A program made the position numbers and the translations under genes. From positions 3,602,501-3,666,500 of the forward strand of contig NC_090781.1 of NCBI RefSeq assembly GCF_040054535.1: DNA of 64,000 bases, read 5' to 3'. Source of the stretch: Antennarius striatus (Eukaryota; Chordata; Actinopteri; Lophiiformes; Antennariidae). The notes under the pieces are model-generated. The model was not told the origin of the DNA. It saw only the letters and a list, made by a program, of their open reading frames with translations, and did no database searches. Of the stretch, positions 10,840 to 34,679 are shown piece after piece (positions within the stretch are counted from its first letter, which is position 1; each line of letters begins with the position of its first letter).

Positions 10840-11155
10840 ATGTGAGACGCGCATGTTGTGTGTGCGAGACTTGTGAGTTGTAGTGTGTTGTGTGTTTTTT
10901 GACTTGACATATGTGTGTTGTTGTCTTTGTCCGATGTGTCTTGTTGGTGTGAAATATGTGTGTTGTTGGAGTATGACACATGTGTCGTTGGTGGGAGACG
11001 TGTTGTCGGAGTGAGACGTGTGTGTTCTCAGTATGAGACTTTAGTGTTGCTGGTGTGAGACGGTTGTGTTGTTACGGTGAGACATGTCCGTTGTTGGTGT
11101 ATACGCGAGTGTTGTTGGTGTGTGACGTGTGTTTTGTCAGTGCACGATGTGTCAC
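10840..11155. repeat. Imperfect GT-rich minisatellite
   Basis: About a dozen diverged tandem units of roughly 20-30 bp built on 'gtgttgttggtgtgagacgtgt'. The units differ in length and by point changes, so the array is old. Confidence 0.75.
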
Positions 11156-11195
11156 GTGAGTTTTTGGAAAAATAAAAATAAATTGATAACTGATG

Positions 11196-11197
11196 AC

Positions 11198-11236
<39 letters not shown>
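11196..11236. repeat. (ATTG)n microsatellite
   Basis: About ten tandem ATTG/GATT units, with a single break near the end. Confidence 0.9.
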
Positions 11237-11239
11237 AAT

Positions 11240-12819
11240 CTGCATCCAGTTTATGAAAGCAGTTGTGTTTTGGTGTGATTAAAGCCTGATTGTGGAGGGC
11301 GGGGCTCTTCCTCCTCCAGATGGTTAGCCGCTAACAGAAAGAGCCTCCTGGCATTTTCATTAAAGGTCATCCATTCTTTCAGTCAGAACATTTCTGGTAT
11401 GAATTCTGCGAGAGGTTCCAACACGTTTTCTGTGTGTATCATATGACGCTATATTATCAAGATTTTGGACCTTATTAGTGCTCCTCCGTTCTGATCTGCA
11501 GCATCTCCTAGCGTCTCAAACGTTGATCTTCATATTCCGAGAGAACATGCCTTGACACGACCGAACTGCTTCCTGCTGTTGAATTCAAGGTCTTTAAAAG
11601 GTTGTTTTTCTCTGCAGTTTGAAAAAAAACAACAACATATTGAACCAGAGGCAGCGGATGAAGGATGCATCTACGTCATTTTTAAATCTTTGTCTTTTAA
11701 CAAAACCAAAGGCTTTCCAGTCTTTATGGTAAGCTAAATGAATTAAATGATGTGATATTTTGTAGACAAATATGGGATCAAAATGTCTTCACCAATAGAT
11801 GTCTCCAGTAATGTGTGAAATCATTTTTGCAGATGTAATCATAAAGACTGAGTTTAGATATTGAAAAAGTTTATTATGTCTTATTTTATTGCAGTGAGGA
11901 TTTTTTTTTTTTTTTTTTTGTGGATGCGTAAACACACTGATCGGGTCTCTGTTGGCAGATGTTATTTCTGGGGTTTCCCCACATCCTGTACAACCAGTCA
12001 GACGCTTTAATCCACACTAATGTGTGTTTGCATCACCATTGAATTTAAATGAAGCGCTGCAGCTGCCTGGACGAGGACTGATATATTACTTATTACTGAC
12101 AGTATCTGATGCGACTTGATCAAGTTCAGATGGTTCATCAGTAGGAAAAACGCCTCTCACATTTAAGCAAGGGATGTGTTGCGAAGAACGTTACAGAGCT
12201 CTTTTGCTCTGAGTCATTTCTATTAATTTAATCTCTACGGTTACCTGATATTTACCCATTGATTTTGATATATAACGGTTGAATCACTCCCTAAATTACA
12301 GGTTTGTTGCATCCCAGCTACTCAGAAGCTTGATGATTGTACATCGGTGATGTGTCCTGAGGAAAAATATAATAGCCGTCATGATAAGTCTGTGGTTCCC
12401 TCACATGGCCTTTTCTTCATGACGGGTCTACAAACTAGTGTTTGTGGCGTTTTATTGTGGCCAGCCTGAGGCACACCTGCCCGATAATCACGCCGTCTAA
12501 TCAGGATCTCGATGTCACACCTGTGAGGCGGGATTGAGTATCTTGGCAGAGGAGACGCACTCGCTAACAGATTTAGACAGATTTGTGAACAATATTTGTG
12601 AGAAATGGTTCTTTTTGTTTATAGAAAACAATTGAGATCGTTGAGTTTTTAAAAAAATGCAATTTGAGTTTATTAAAGTTAAAAATATACAAGCCAGTCG
12701 GACATTGTGAGATCCTGATGAAGTAGAACTTTCCAACCGAATGGAGAACCAATTGGATGAAACGGTTTTTCACAAATGTAGTCTAGAATTTTTGCCTTTT
12801 TTTACAAGTAACAATCAAA

Positions 12820-12820
<1 letters not shown>
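11240..12820. other. Intergenic stretch without recognised features
   Basis: AT-rich, with T runs near 11900. No conserved-looking frame or splice pairs are recognised. Confidence 0.45.
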
Positions 12821-12822
<2 letters not shown>

Positions 12823-12891
<69 letters not shown>

Positions 12892-12951
12892 ATGAAAGTA
12901 CAACATGAACAACACAACTTTCTGTGCTACAATAGTATTGACCAGCTTTAC

Positions 12952-13025
<74 letters not shown>
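12823..13025. repeat. (TA)n and (TG)n microsatellites
   Basis: A (TA)n tract at about 12823-12887 and a (TG)n tract at about 12955-13024, separated by about 68 bp of unique sequence. Confidence 0.95.
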
Positions 13026-13026
<1 letters not shown>

Positions 13027-13029
13027 ACA

Positions 13030-14500
13030 GAGAGATGTTCACCATTTAGTGCTATTAAATGAAGGTACGCTCATGGGGCCAAGGGATTTTCATGTACCTG
13101 AGAGAAAATTTAATGCAAATAATCAAGATTTTATCATTTTTGTGTGAAGTTCATGACTTCTACAATGGTCCACGGTTGTGTTTTTGCTGGTTTTTCTGTA
13201 CCCCTCCCCTTCACAGGCTCTCCACGCCTGTCTCCTTCTCACCTTATTAGGGAGATTCCATCCCTACGGTCGCCTTGTCTATAAAGACATGGTCTTTCCA
13301 AAATGTAAATTCTGTCGATTAAATAAATTTATGGTAAATTAATTGTGGGTCTCCTTGTTTTTGCATATAGGCACTTAATTATGTTAGTTATGACTTTTTT
13401 TTTTCTTAAGACAAAGGATAAACTGGCAACCAAAATTTCAAAATTATACCCTAAAACTGATCTATAAATCATAAATAAAATGAAATGATAAATGAACCAG
13501 TTCCAATCAGAAAGCCCGTGTTAAATTATTTCACTAGAATGTGGAACAATAATGCAAGTTTGCACGAGCAGCAGTTGCTGAGCAACAGTGAGGTGAATAC
13601 GAGAGAAATCTAATTGGAACGAGCCATAAATGAATATCCCCCCCCGGTCACCGCGGGGTGCCAGGTTTTAAGTCCTGGGGGTACAATCTTTCCATGATAA
13701 GCCTTACACATTTCTCCATGTGTCCCACCCCTGCATGCTATCAGAGGTGCTGCACAGGCATGTTGCTGCGACGCCTCTTAGCCCAAAGGTGGAGCTTTTT
13801 TTAAAAGGGCCTCTCCATGATTCAACAGTTCGGCTCTCATCAAACATAACCTGACTTTAACTCTGAGAAAAAATAAAACTGTTAGGCTGATGCTTTGAAA
13901 GGAGAAGGAGCAGTCCTGGACTTGTCCAATATGGGATCACCTTTTCCTTCTGAGGCACCGCTTAGGACGTGAATATAAGATGAGTTGTCAAATAAACCAA
14001 ACACCAACTAAGTGCTTTGTAATCTATATACTGTATCTGTGGTGCGAAAGACAAAATGACTGAATGACAAACACTGAATGAGGCATGAGAAAAATCAATA
14101 AGACTGCCGGATGATGAGAGATACATGTGATGTTTTTAATGCTTTCATAGTCACTGCAACACAACTTTAATGACGGAATACCTTCCTTTTTTTTTTTTTT
14201 TTTCCATTAAATTCTGGACTTGTGCCACATTTATGCTGGTGTTGAAAATGAGCTCACAAACGTGCAAGTAATTGGTACAAACCTCCCTTGTGAATTATGC
14301 AATATGTGGCATCGTATTTCAGCGGTACTCTTCAAGGCTGTCAGTTTGATCTCTGCGTTGGCCTGTTAGGACTCATCGTAGTTCACCTGGACAGCAGTTT
14401 GCGATTTTGCAAGTCAATTCCTCTTTCTGTTTGTGTCAACTGAGCTAACCCAACACATGTTTTCCTCAGAGATATGATATCCTCTGTTTCCAGGAATGAT
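13030..14500. other. Intergenic stretch without recognised features
   Basis: Some C-rich patches (around 13200 and 13640). No gene or known repeat recognised. Confidence 0.4.
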
Positions 14501-14649
14501 TTATGGGTGTCTTTCAGTCCCTGCAACAATTTCAGTTTCCCCTGGGGGGAAACAGCAGGGCTCAGGGGCCATCAGCATCTGCAGGAGACCTGAGCCTGGA
14601 GTTAGCGCATACAGGAAAGGATTCCTCTGTGGACTCTGCTGAAGATGGT

Positions 14650-14743
14650 GATGATAATAATAATAATGATAATAATAATAATAATGATAATAATAATAAT
14701 GATAATAATAATAACAATAATAATATAAATAATAATAGTGATG

Positions 14744-14820
<77 letters not shown>
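14650..14820. repeat. (AAT)n/(GATAAT)n trinucleotide repeat
   Basis: About 170 bp of AAT units, interspersed with GAT in the first half and perfect AAT in the second. The poly-Asn frame across it is an artefact. Confidence 0.95.
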
Positions 14821-15057
14821 CTTTTTTTTTGGGCTAGAACAACCTAATAATAATTTAAGGGTAGCAATACAGCTTAGTTAATTAACAGCTCTATATGACA
14901 AAAACATACGAATAAAGCTCGCCATTAGCCATGAAATCCTTCAGCATCCACCTTACTTTATCATCTTCCACGTCTTTGTCTTTCAGTAGGTTCAAGAACC
15001 TGCTCAAAAACTGAGAGTTGACATTATTACTGAATAACTTAGTTGTTTTGTGTGTTC

Positions 15058-15646
15058 ATACAAGCAAGTTTTTGAACGCTTTAGACATCGAACAAATCGG
15101 AATTTGAGCAAAAAATTCAGAATTTTTTTGTCTTACAAATCGAACAAAATTTGGAAGTAGAACGCGAAACAAACACCTTTTGCTCACCGCCAAGCGGGAT
15201 TAAGGTGAGAAATGTCGAGAGAAAACGTGACGTTAATGTGCTTTTTATTTTAGTTTACTGTATTCAATAATTTTTCACTTAATTTGCGCTCCATTGCCTA
15301 TAGTACGAGTTACGGTACCGTAAACTTCTGTCCAAAAGACGACGGTAACTCGTACCTTCTAATAACCCGATTACGTCGATGTTTTTTTTTTCTTTCCTTC
15401 TTTCTCGTGTTTGCTTCTTTTTTTTTTTTACATTTCTTTGAAATGTTTCATTACTATACTATTTGATATATGATATTATGAAATAACATATTATGTTGAA
15501 AAAAGGTAGTTTACTAGCGTCTTGGAACGGATTAAGACCATTTACATTATTTGTAATGGGAAAAATCTATTTGGAATTCAAACAAATCGCTATTGGAACA
15601 GCCTTCAGGAATGAATTGTGGTCGGAAACCGAGGTTTGCCTGCATT
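15058..15646. mobile_element. Non-autonomous pogo/Tigger-like element
   Basis: The right end, read inverted, is CAGGCAAACCTCGGTTTCCG, typical of pogo/Tigger inverted repeats. The left side has the matching internal pattern (tttttgaacgctttagacatcgaacaaatcgg) but its terminal bases are eroded. No transposase frame lies between, so this is a deletion derivative. Confidence 0.5.
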
Positions 15647-16194
15647 ACTGACGTATTGAGTTGGTGATTCCAGATGTTTCCACTTGCTAATCATTATTGG
15701 TTTAACCTCAGGGAATTTTGAAAAATACAAACTCTGCTGGATCCATTGTCCTAAATATGTGTCTATACTTTAGTGATTAAACCTGCTTTCTTTTTATAAA
15801 TATTTTTCAGATAGCTTTCCCAAAGTTAGGATCTACTCTGAAGCGCTACCATTCTACAAACCCCGTGTTGTCATTTGATAAATGATAATTGATAGTTACT
15901 GCATAACCTTCTATTTGTTCTTTTTATCCTGTTTGGTTAGCTTGCAGCGACAAGCATGATAAAAACTCTTGACGTCTTGTGTCACAAACCATCATTTATG
16001 AAAGAGAAAAAGACGTCTTCAGCACACGTAATAATTATCCAAGCTGAGACTGACAGCTTTAATGACCCATTAACCTGAAGGCTGTGAAAAGATGGACAGC
16101 ACTGACTGACAAACCCACCAAAACAGCATCCTGTTGTGTTTTATTTCAAGAATACAGTTGCCAGCATGAAATTAAATCAGAATGGCTTGCAGTG

Positions 16195-16310
16195 AAAATC
16201 AGATGTATTGGCAACTCTAAATTGTCCGTAGGTGTGAGTGTGTGCGTGAGTGGTTGTTCTTCTGTCATGTGACCCTGCGATGCACTGGCAACACACCTGC
16301 TGGAAGTGCT
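16195..16310 (-). repeat. Inverted partial copy of the common fish interspersed repeat
   Basis: The plus strand carries 'ggcaactctaaattgtccgtaggtgtgagtgtgtg' and 'ctgcgatgcactgg', the reverse of the motifs in the copies at 8325-8615 and 58912-59165. It lies just downstream of the pou2af1 stop. Confidence 0.55.
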
Positions 16311-16571
16311 GGCAGGTCAACACTGAAGCTTTACGAACTTTTTCCGAACCAAAAGGTCCGACAGTCTATTAAAAATGCGAATTTTGCTTTGAAACAGGAC
16401 ATCTGCAGATGAACAGATCTCAATTCATTATTCTTACATATTGAATATATATCTACAAACATGGAACTGATCAATTTACCACTACATACATTTTAATAAG
16501 CAAAAGATGAATCTGCTACCAGTCTCAACTCTTATATTTCTGAACAAAAAAGAAAATACACGTTCATATTT

Positions 16572-27600
<11,029 letters not shown>

Positions 27601-27663
27601 ACTGCCTAGCTCTCTATCATAGAATTAAAGTGAAGAAAATCAAGACTCTGGTTGTCTGGTCTG

Positions 27664-27670
27664 TTTTATG
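27664..27670 (-). promoter_or_regulatory. TATA-like element upstream of pou2af1
   Basis: CATAAAA on the minus strand, 64-70 bp before the ATG, would place transcription start at about 27635-27640 and give a short 5' UTR. Confidence 0.3.
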
Positions 27671-27690
27671 TCAGCCTGAAGACGCTAACA

Positions 27691-27700
27691 TCCCCTGGGA
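27691..27700. promoter_or_regulatory. EBF-type site upstream of pou2af1
   Basis: TCCCCTGGGA is a perfect palindromic match to the early B-cell factor consensus TCCCNNGGGA. It lies about 90-100 bp before the pou2af1 ATG and about 20 bp beyond a TATA-like CATAAAA (minus strand, 27670-27664). The position suits a B-lineage promoter. A 10-bp motif with two free bases can occur by chance. Confidence 0.4.
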
Positions 27701-27779
27701 TGTCACAGCCTCACAAATGTCACTCATGCATGTAATGTTAGGGTTGACACTAAGTCAAAACCTGTGACGTAGAAGTGAA

Positions 27780-28860
27780 AAATCAGACATCATAGCGTTG
27801 ATGGCAAAGTGAATGACAGCTGCACTGCTGTCTAACTTCTATTGTTAAAAATCAATAAGTCAGTTCAAAGCTGATCAGATCAATAACTGATGCAAATCAG
27901 TTCAAGAAGAACGTTTCTGTGACAGAAGCAGCTCCTTCATGGGTGAACTCTTCCTTTAAATTCAGAGGGGGACTTAAGCAACACTTTGGCTATCTTAGCT
28001 TAAAGCTGTAAGAAGGCTAATCAGCGAGGCTAGCTCTCTGAAAAGTGAGCCTACATGACCAAAGAACACTAAATATCTTGTTTGTTTTATAAATGCATAT
28101 TAATCAATGTTCAGTAATCATACATGTTGTAAAAGCTCCTCTGTGAGGCTGCAGTTTATTACTCAATTTTCCAAAACTATCAAAGCCGGCCTTTCCAGCA
28201 ACATCTGATAGAATGTTAATGTTGTATGTTATATGTCATTAATGAAACACGCAAATCACAGGAACCAGACTACATCAAGTGAACACAACTTCTAGTAATG
28301 TTGTATTTGCTGATAATGGTGTGATAACATGGCTGGAGACTCTCACCTCATAGTCTCTACAGGAGACTGTGAGGACTCAAGTTAATACTTGTCAATACTT
28401 GATCAGGAAGCGCTTTGCACAACATTTAAATGAATTCCCCACTTCTTAGAAACATATGAGTTCCATTCTGCCAGACCTGCTGCCATGTCTGCCATTTAAA
28501 CAGAAGTTTTTATCAGCACCGACCTGTTGAGGCACGAAAGAAACATGATCAGAACATCTTGATAAGAAACACTGGGCATTACTATAACAATAAAGAGCTG
28601 AGTCAACAGTTTGTTAAAGTTCATTTCCTGGTCAAAAAAAACATGACCAAGTGCCAACAACATTATTCAACAAAGCCTCTGATTGGTTGCATAAAGGTGC
28701 TTTTCATACCAAGGCTCAGGTTATGTTAAATGTTGGTGCATAGCTGAATAGGGATTAAGGCGTGGTCGGGTTAAGGTTACAGGAACCAGAGCCATATCAA
28801 TCGTCCAATCAGAGCAGGGAAACTCCAATGTGGGCAATTAGTGATCTTATTGTGTGTCTC
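27780..28860. other. Region upstream of pou2af1, no gene recognised
   Basis: AT-rich unique-looking sequence. It may hold distal control elements of pou2af1, but nothing specific was recognised. Confidence 0.4.
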
Positions 28861-28919
28861 TTGTGTGAGTTAAACCAGAGTTGATTTTGCTTTCCTCTCA
28901 GTCAATACGCTGTACAAAG

Positions 28920-29695
28920 CTGCTAGCTTTGGTTCCCATGTGGAAACATCTGGCCTGAAACAGCTGAGGTGGAGGTTTGTCCTGGAAAGGAGAGGAATGA
29001 AGGTTAGCCGCAGTAAGACAGAGTACATGTGTGTGAATGAGAGGGACCCCAGTGGAAGAGTGAGGTTACAGGGAGAAGAGATCAAGAAGGTGGAGGATTT
29101 TAAGTACTTAGGGTCAACAGTCCAGAGCAATGGAGAGTGTGGAAAAGAGGTGAAGAAGCGTGTCCAGGCAGGATGGAACGGGTGGAGGAAAGTGTCAGGT
29201 GTGATGTGTGATAGAAGAGTTTCAGCTAAAATGAAAGGAAAGGTGTACAAAACTGTGGTGAGACCAGCGATGTTGTTTGGTCTAGAGACAGTGTCACTGA
29301 GGAAAAGACAGGAGACAGAGCTGGAGGTAGCAGAGATGAAGATGCTGAGGTTCTCTCTGGGAGTGACCAGGAAGGATAGGATCAGGAATGAGTACATCAG
29401 AGGGACAGCACATGTTAGAGGTTCTGGAGATAAAGTCAGAGAGGCCAGACTGAGATGGTTTGGACATGTCCAGAGGAGAGATAGTGAATATATTGGTAGA
29501 AGGATGCTGAGTTTTGAACTGCCAGGCAGGAGGCCTAGAGGAAGACCAAAGAGGAGGTTTATGGATTTAATGTAGGAGGACATGAAGGTAGTTGGTGTGA
29601 GAGAAGAGGATGCAGAAGACAGGGTTAGATGGAGGCAATTGTTTCGCTGTGGTGACCCCTGAAGGGAAAAGCCGAAAGGAGAAGAAGAAGAATCC
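28920..29695 (+). mobile_element. RTE-like LINE, 3' end with open reading frame
   Basis: A 211-codon frame without internal stops (28940-29575) encodes the C-terminal part of a reverse transcriptase protein: KYLGSTVQSNGECGKEVKKR, RRVSAKMKGKVYKTVVRPAM, then MKMLRFSLGVTRKDRIRNEY and RLRWFGHVQRRD, ending PGRRPRGRPKRRFMDLM. The 3' part ends gaagggaaaagccgaaaggagaagaagaag. It lacks endonuclease and RT catalytic parts, so it is 5'-truncated. The last ~100 bp recur at 39137-39232. The longer minus-strand frame over it is an antisense artefact. Confidence 0.8.
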
Positions 29696-30874
29696 AATGA
29701 ATTAACTGCCTCTGGACCTCTGGTTCTCCTTTCTACCACTAGGATAGATCACTTTTCACCTTCCACATCTGATCCAGCTGTTCTTTCAAACCTTCTAGTG
29801 CTCCTTCTTCCTGATTTTGATGTCAGCTGGTATCACCATAGTGTTCTTCTGCTCTTTGTCCACCACCACTAGTCCAGCTGGTTAGCCAGCAGCTGATGCA
29901 GTCTGGAGGCTGAAGTCCTACAGCACCTTGACATTGTTCTCAAACACCTTTGGTGGTATTCTGCTGAGACTTAGATATTTCTAGTCCACAATTTTAAATG
30001 CTTCATCTTGGACAGCGGCCCTGAAGGTCAGTTTAGTGTACAGCCACAGGGCAGTGTCTTGGGTGAAATCCTCCGTTTATGGTAAAGAGCTCTCCTGTCT
30101 TCTGCCCTTCTTCTGTTTTCATCATTAAATTGGTAAAATTCAACATAAGATATTCGTCTGGATCAATATTATCTCTCTAAACTGTTGTACAATTATGGCA
30201 TTTTTTATTTAACTACATATATTAAAAAGAACAATTGAGAGTTTTAACTAAATAATCATCACAACAAGAATATAAAGCAGTCAGATAGGCTCAGTGAACA
30301 GCTGCAAGAAACTACAGACCAAATTTGTCTACTCACGATGAGTGTGAAACTGCCTCTGATTGGTCCTTTACTGGCGCGAGAGGGAAACACCTGCATTAGC
30401 TGTACGTCAGACTTCACTGACCAGCAACGCATAAAAACCACATGTCTGCTTCAGGAAAGAATGTTTCTCCTTTTTATCTGTCACTAAATTAAATAGTTTT
30501 ATGAAACTGAAGTGTTTGACAGGTCCGTGACAGAAGAGTTAGGGTTAGCAAAACAGCAAAACTTTTCATCTGTGTGGGAGAAAAAGAAGAAGAAACCAGA
30601 GTGAAATAGAAAGATGGAGCCATCTGTTGATGAAGGCACCTGTTATTCCTCATTGTGAAGCTCATTTGTCAGTTTAGCCTGTGGGCAGGGTTTCTCTACT
30701 GATCCTATCTCCTTTGTTTTCTGAAGTCTACTTCTTCGTAAATTCAGGGTACTGAAAACCAAGTGTGACTCACTTAAGGATTGCTTTAAATGAGTCATTT
30801 CTTTCCCATTATGTCCGTATTTCATAGGAGGCTGAGTTCCACAAGAGAGTCCACACGAGAGCTGAGGGATGACA

Positions 30875-31175
30875 CAAAAATACACCAAAAACAATGCAAA
30901 CACTACAGACACTTCACTCTATCCATGCCTAACTAGGCCTGTTTATTTATGCCTTTTTATTTCTATGCCTATATATGCCTTTTTATTTGTATATTCTTGG
31001 TGGCTCATTTATTATTCTTTCTATTTGGTGTTGTACTACTTTCTATGTGCTGGTGCTTTCTGTGTGCTTTTTCTGTGTTTTTGTGTACTGTGCCGTGTGT
31101 AGTGCGACGGAGAAGTTATGTTCCCTGACGGAACCTCCTTAAGGGATCAATAAAGTTCTACTCTACTCTCTCTAC
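30875..31175 (+). repeat. Dispersed repeat copy A (tail AATAAAGTTCTACTC)
   Basis: About 300 bp that match 34361-34668 closely and in the same orientation, from 'acaccaaaaacaa(t/c)gcaaa' through 'ctaggcctgtttattta' and 'ctactttctatgtgctggt' to 'ccttaagggatcaataaag' and a (TACTC)n tail. No coding content; behaves like a SINE or LINE 3' end. Family not identified. Confidence 0.7.
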
Positions 31176-31278
31176 TCTCTCTTCCAGTTGTAACTAGGTA
31201 GTCATTTAAAAATGAGCACAAATTAAACAACACTTCATGTCTTGTGCACATACATTTTATCTACAGAACACGTCAGTA

Positions 31279-31631
<353 letters not shown>

Positions 31632-31939
31632 TTTGTCAAAAAAAACAGAGGGGTGGGTGTTTTTTTGCTTTTTAAAAGAACACAAATTTTAAAAACTCAT
31701 GAAATTAAAGCTGGGCTAAAGAGCTATGCTTACGTTTTTGGTCGTTTCAAATTCTTCTTCTTCTCTTCTGCAGGATGTTAAGACATTGTGTGTGACTGGC
31801 ATTTAAGAAGAAGAATAAGAAGAGTCATACTTTAATAATCCCCGTAGGGAAATTATTTTTCCACTCTTTTATATGTATTTGTCGTGCTTGTTGATTTTAT
31901 CGTTCAGCTTTTTAGCCGTGTTTGCTTTTTTTCTATTTA

Positions 31940-32360
31940 CAAATGCAGGGTCAATGTGAAGGTGTTTGTGCTTACAGGCCAACACAATGCAGGATGTTTG
32001 GCATTTGTGAGAAAACACCAGAATTGGCAAATCCATCACTGGTGCCCTGTGCTCTTCACAGATGAAAGCAGGTTCACATGTGGCTGCACCAACACGTGCT
32101 GGTGCGGTTGGCCCTTGGTTCCTCCCAATGACCTCGTGTGGCTGCAGTGTGTCAGCAGTTCCTGCAAGACAACGGCCCTGATGGTATGGACTGGCTCACT
32201 CATTCCCCAGTCCTCACTCCTTTTACCAACCAGATTGTCTCCTCGACAATGCTTTAGTCCAGGTCTGGGACGGGATCCCTCAGGAGACCATCTGTCACCT
32301 CATCAGGAGCATGCCCAGGGTGGTCCTACAGGCACATGGGGGCTACACACACTACTGAGC
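31940..32360 (+). mobile_element. Tc1-like transposase relic
   Basis: Translation gives FVRKHQNWQIHHWCPVLFTD followed by ESRF, matching the W-x-x-V-L-F-T-D-E-S-R-F block that carries a catalytic Asp of Tc1 transposases. After frameshifts, VQVWDGIPQETICHLIRSMP matches the conserved Tc1 C-terminal W-x-x-I-P-x-E-x-I-x-x-L-I-x-S-M-P. Inverted repeats were not found; dead. Confidence 0.75.
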
Positions 32361-32651
32361 CTCATTTTAACTTGTTTCAAGGACATTACATCAAAGTTGG
32401 ATCAGCCTGTAGTGTGTTTTTCCACTTTAACAGACCTCCATCAGTTAATAAATCTGACGTCCGGCACATTCAACTATGTAAAGAAATAAGTATTTAATAT
32501 TTCAATCATTTAGAGCTAGGATGTGTTATTGAAGTGTTTCTTTTATTTTTTGAACATAGTGCCCCCTCGCGCATCAAAGCTCGCGACTTCACCTCATCAT
32601 GGATTTTTGGTTGGCAGTCATGTGATACCGCACGCCCATTCTATTGGCTGA

Positions 32652-32655
<4 letters not shown>

Positions 32656-32728
<73 letters not shown>
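32656..32728. repeat. (AC)n microsatellite
   Basis: About 72 bp of AC. Confidence 0.95.
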
Positions 32729-32730
<2 letters not shown>

Positions 32731-32739
32731 AGAGTTTCC

Positions 32740-34350
32740 CTAAAAAATGTGCAAATGTGCATAAATTGCATTTTCATTCCTCCAGTTGAGTGTTAGAATG
32801 AACTTGTCTTTGAAGGGTAGTCTGGCTGCCATCATTGACTTCATAACATTTGATCTGCAAAAAAAAAACACAACCTCTTAAAGAATTTAGTTATCAGCTG
32901 TGTATACATTTTTTGGGGACACCTTGTATACATGAGGACACTGAACCGTTCCATTCGTCATTTTTCTCTATGCTATTTATATTATCACACCTGCACCCTG
33001 TAAAGTATCCTTTTATTGCTCATAACACCATTTTATATTTTATATCTTATATTTCCTTACATCAAATTCCTTGTATGTGCAATAAACCTCTAACAAAAGA
33101 CCTTTGTTATACAGCAGAGTGCCGTAAAACTTCACTGTTCAAATGTGCCTAGAATGAAAGCAAAGCGCTAACTGAGGAAAATACGAGGAGCACCTTTTGT
33201 ACTCCTACAAAGAATGGGTGAAAGGGTCAAGAATTCTACTCTACTTTCTACTTTTGAGGATGTGTGGATGGAATGTTGCCTTATCAAAGCCATCAGATGT
33301 GGACATACCCTCATTAAAGAGAGGTAGGTGTACCCCTGTCCCCTTACCAGGGTGTTTTTCCTCACTAGAGGTGTCTTATCTGGCTTTAATTCATTTAGCA
33401 CGGTAGATTACGTCTTTGGCATTAACACAATACACTCTCAGGTTTTACAGTGTACTGTGTGATGTGTTCTAGGCCATAACGGGTGTGTTTGTGTGCTGGC
33501 TTTTCAGCATTGACATAAAATTGAAGGAATGTGATGCAGATAAGAGTAGTGATAGCAAATAGTGGGCTAGAGGGAGGCTCCAGCTCGCTGTTGACCCGCG
33601 TCTATTTCACGCCAACTCTTAAAGGACCAAAACACGTCTCAACCTGCAAGCCACAGAAATCTGCTCTGGGGCTGTGGCTGACTTTCACCTTTCACTTACA
33701 CTCAATCATTTTTTTCCCCCCAGTCTGTCTCTCATTTTAACACAAAAGCACACTCGTGTGCGTGCTGCGTGTCGGTGCATACAGTGGGGGCAGTCATGGT
33801 GACCCTTCAGCCTGCAGAGATTCAGACCTGAGCCCAGAGGCTCTGGAACAAACAGGAAGTTGCTTACACAGCTGCGCACATTGAATAAGTGGTTTAACAG
33901 TGAGACGAACAAAAGGCTCTGCACTGTTACCAGTCTGTCGTCACGTTGGGTCTGATGGTGCAGCTCTGCAGAATAACTTCATTTGGCAAACAGCGTAAAG
34001 TAAGCTGCACGCACAACCGAAACACATCTGGAAAGTCCCCCCAGCTGTTTGTGGAGTTAATATTTACCACATAAGAGGCCAGAGGTCCTACAAACATTCA
34101 TTCTAATTAATATGCAGTTTAACAAAGAGCAGTTTATGATGGTCAGTATAATGCAGATTCTCTTTAATGCTGGTATTTTATTGTTTCATGTAATTTATAA
34201 TTTTTCCATGAAAAAATAAGATGGCATTCATACAATTCTAGTTCACCACATCATCTAAAGCCCCTTTTAATAATTATCTTAACATGATCATTTTCATGAA
34301 AGTGCTTTACTCAACTCGCTGCAGTTGTATTTACAGGTAATGTCATGTAT
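32740..34350. other. Intergenic stretch without recognised genes
   Basis: Contains 'tatatttccttacatcaaattccttgtatgtgcaataaacctct' (about 33048-33092), which resembles the 3' end of a fish interspersed repeat. Otherwise no feature is recognised. Confidence 0.4.
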
Positions 34351-34360
34351 TTACGGGACA

Positions 34361-34668
34361 CACATAATACACCAAAAACAACGCAAAGACTACAGACACT
34401 TGACTCTACCCATATGTAACTAGGCCTGTTTATTTATACCTTTTTATTCCTATACCTATTTATGATTTTCTATTTATATATTCTTGATGGGTTATATATT
34501 ACTCTTTCTATTTGATGCTGGTACTACTTTCTATGTGCTGGTTCTTTCTGTGTGCTTTTTCTGTGTTTTTGTGTACTCACTGTGCCGTGTGCGACGGAGA
34601 TGTTAATTTCCCTGAAGGAACCTCCTTAAGGGATCAATAAAGTTCTACTCTACTCTCTCTACTCTCTA
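34361..34668 (+). repeat. Dispersed repeat copy B (tail AATAAAGTTCTACTC)
   Basis: Second copy of the unit at 30875-31175, same orientation, about 3.5 kb away, with scattered point differences and the same (TACTC)n end. The extent of similarity suggests separate insertions of one family, or a local duplication. Confidence 0.7.
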
Positions 34669-34679
34669 ATGGATTCTTA

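Noticed and set aside
14503-14847. Poly-asparagine frame
   Set aside because: Translation of the (AAT)n tract. No splice structure or motif in the non-repeat part.
28870-29739. 289-codon open frame on the minus strand
   Set aside because: It is antisense to the LINE reverse transcriptase frame at 28940-29575, which has recognisable motifs. The antisense protein shows none.
30259-30441. Minus-strand frame with a GTGAGT donor considered as the pou2af1 first exon
   Set aside because: Joining it to the OCA exon in its own frame gives an early stop. The 27600-27585 exon fits phase and the conserved N-terminus far better.
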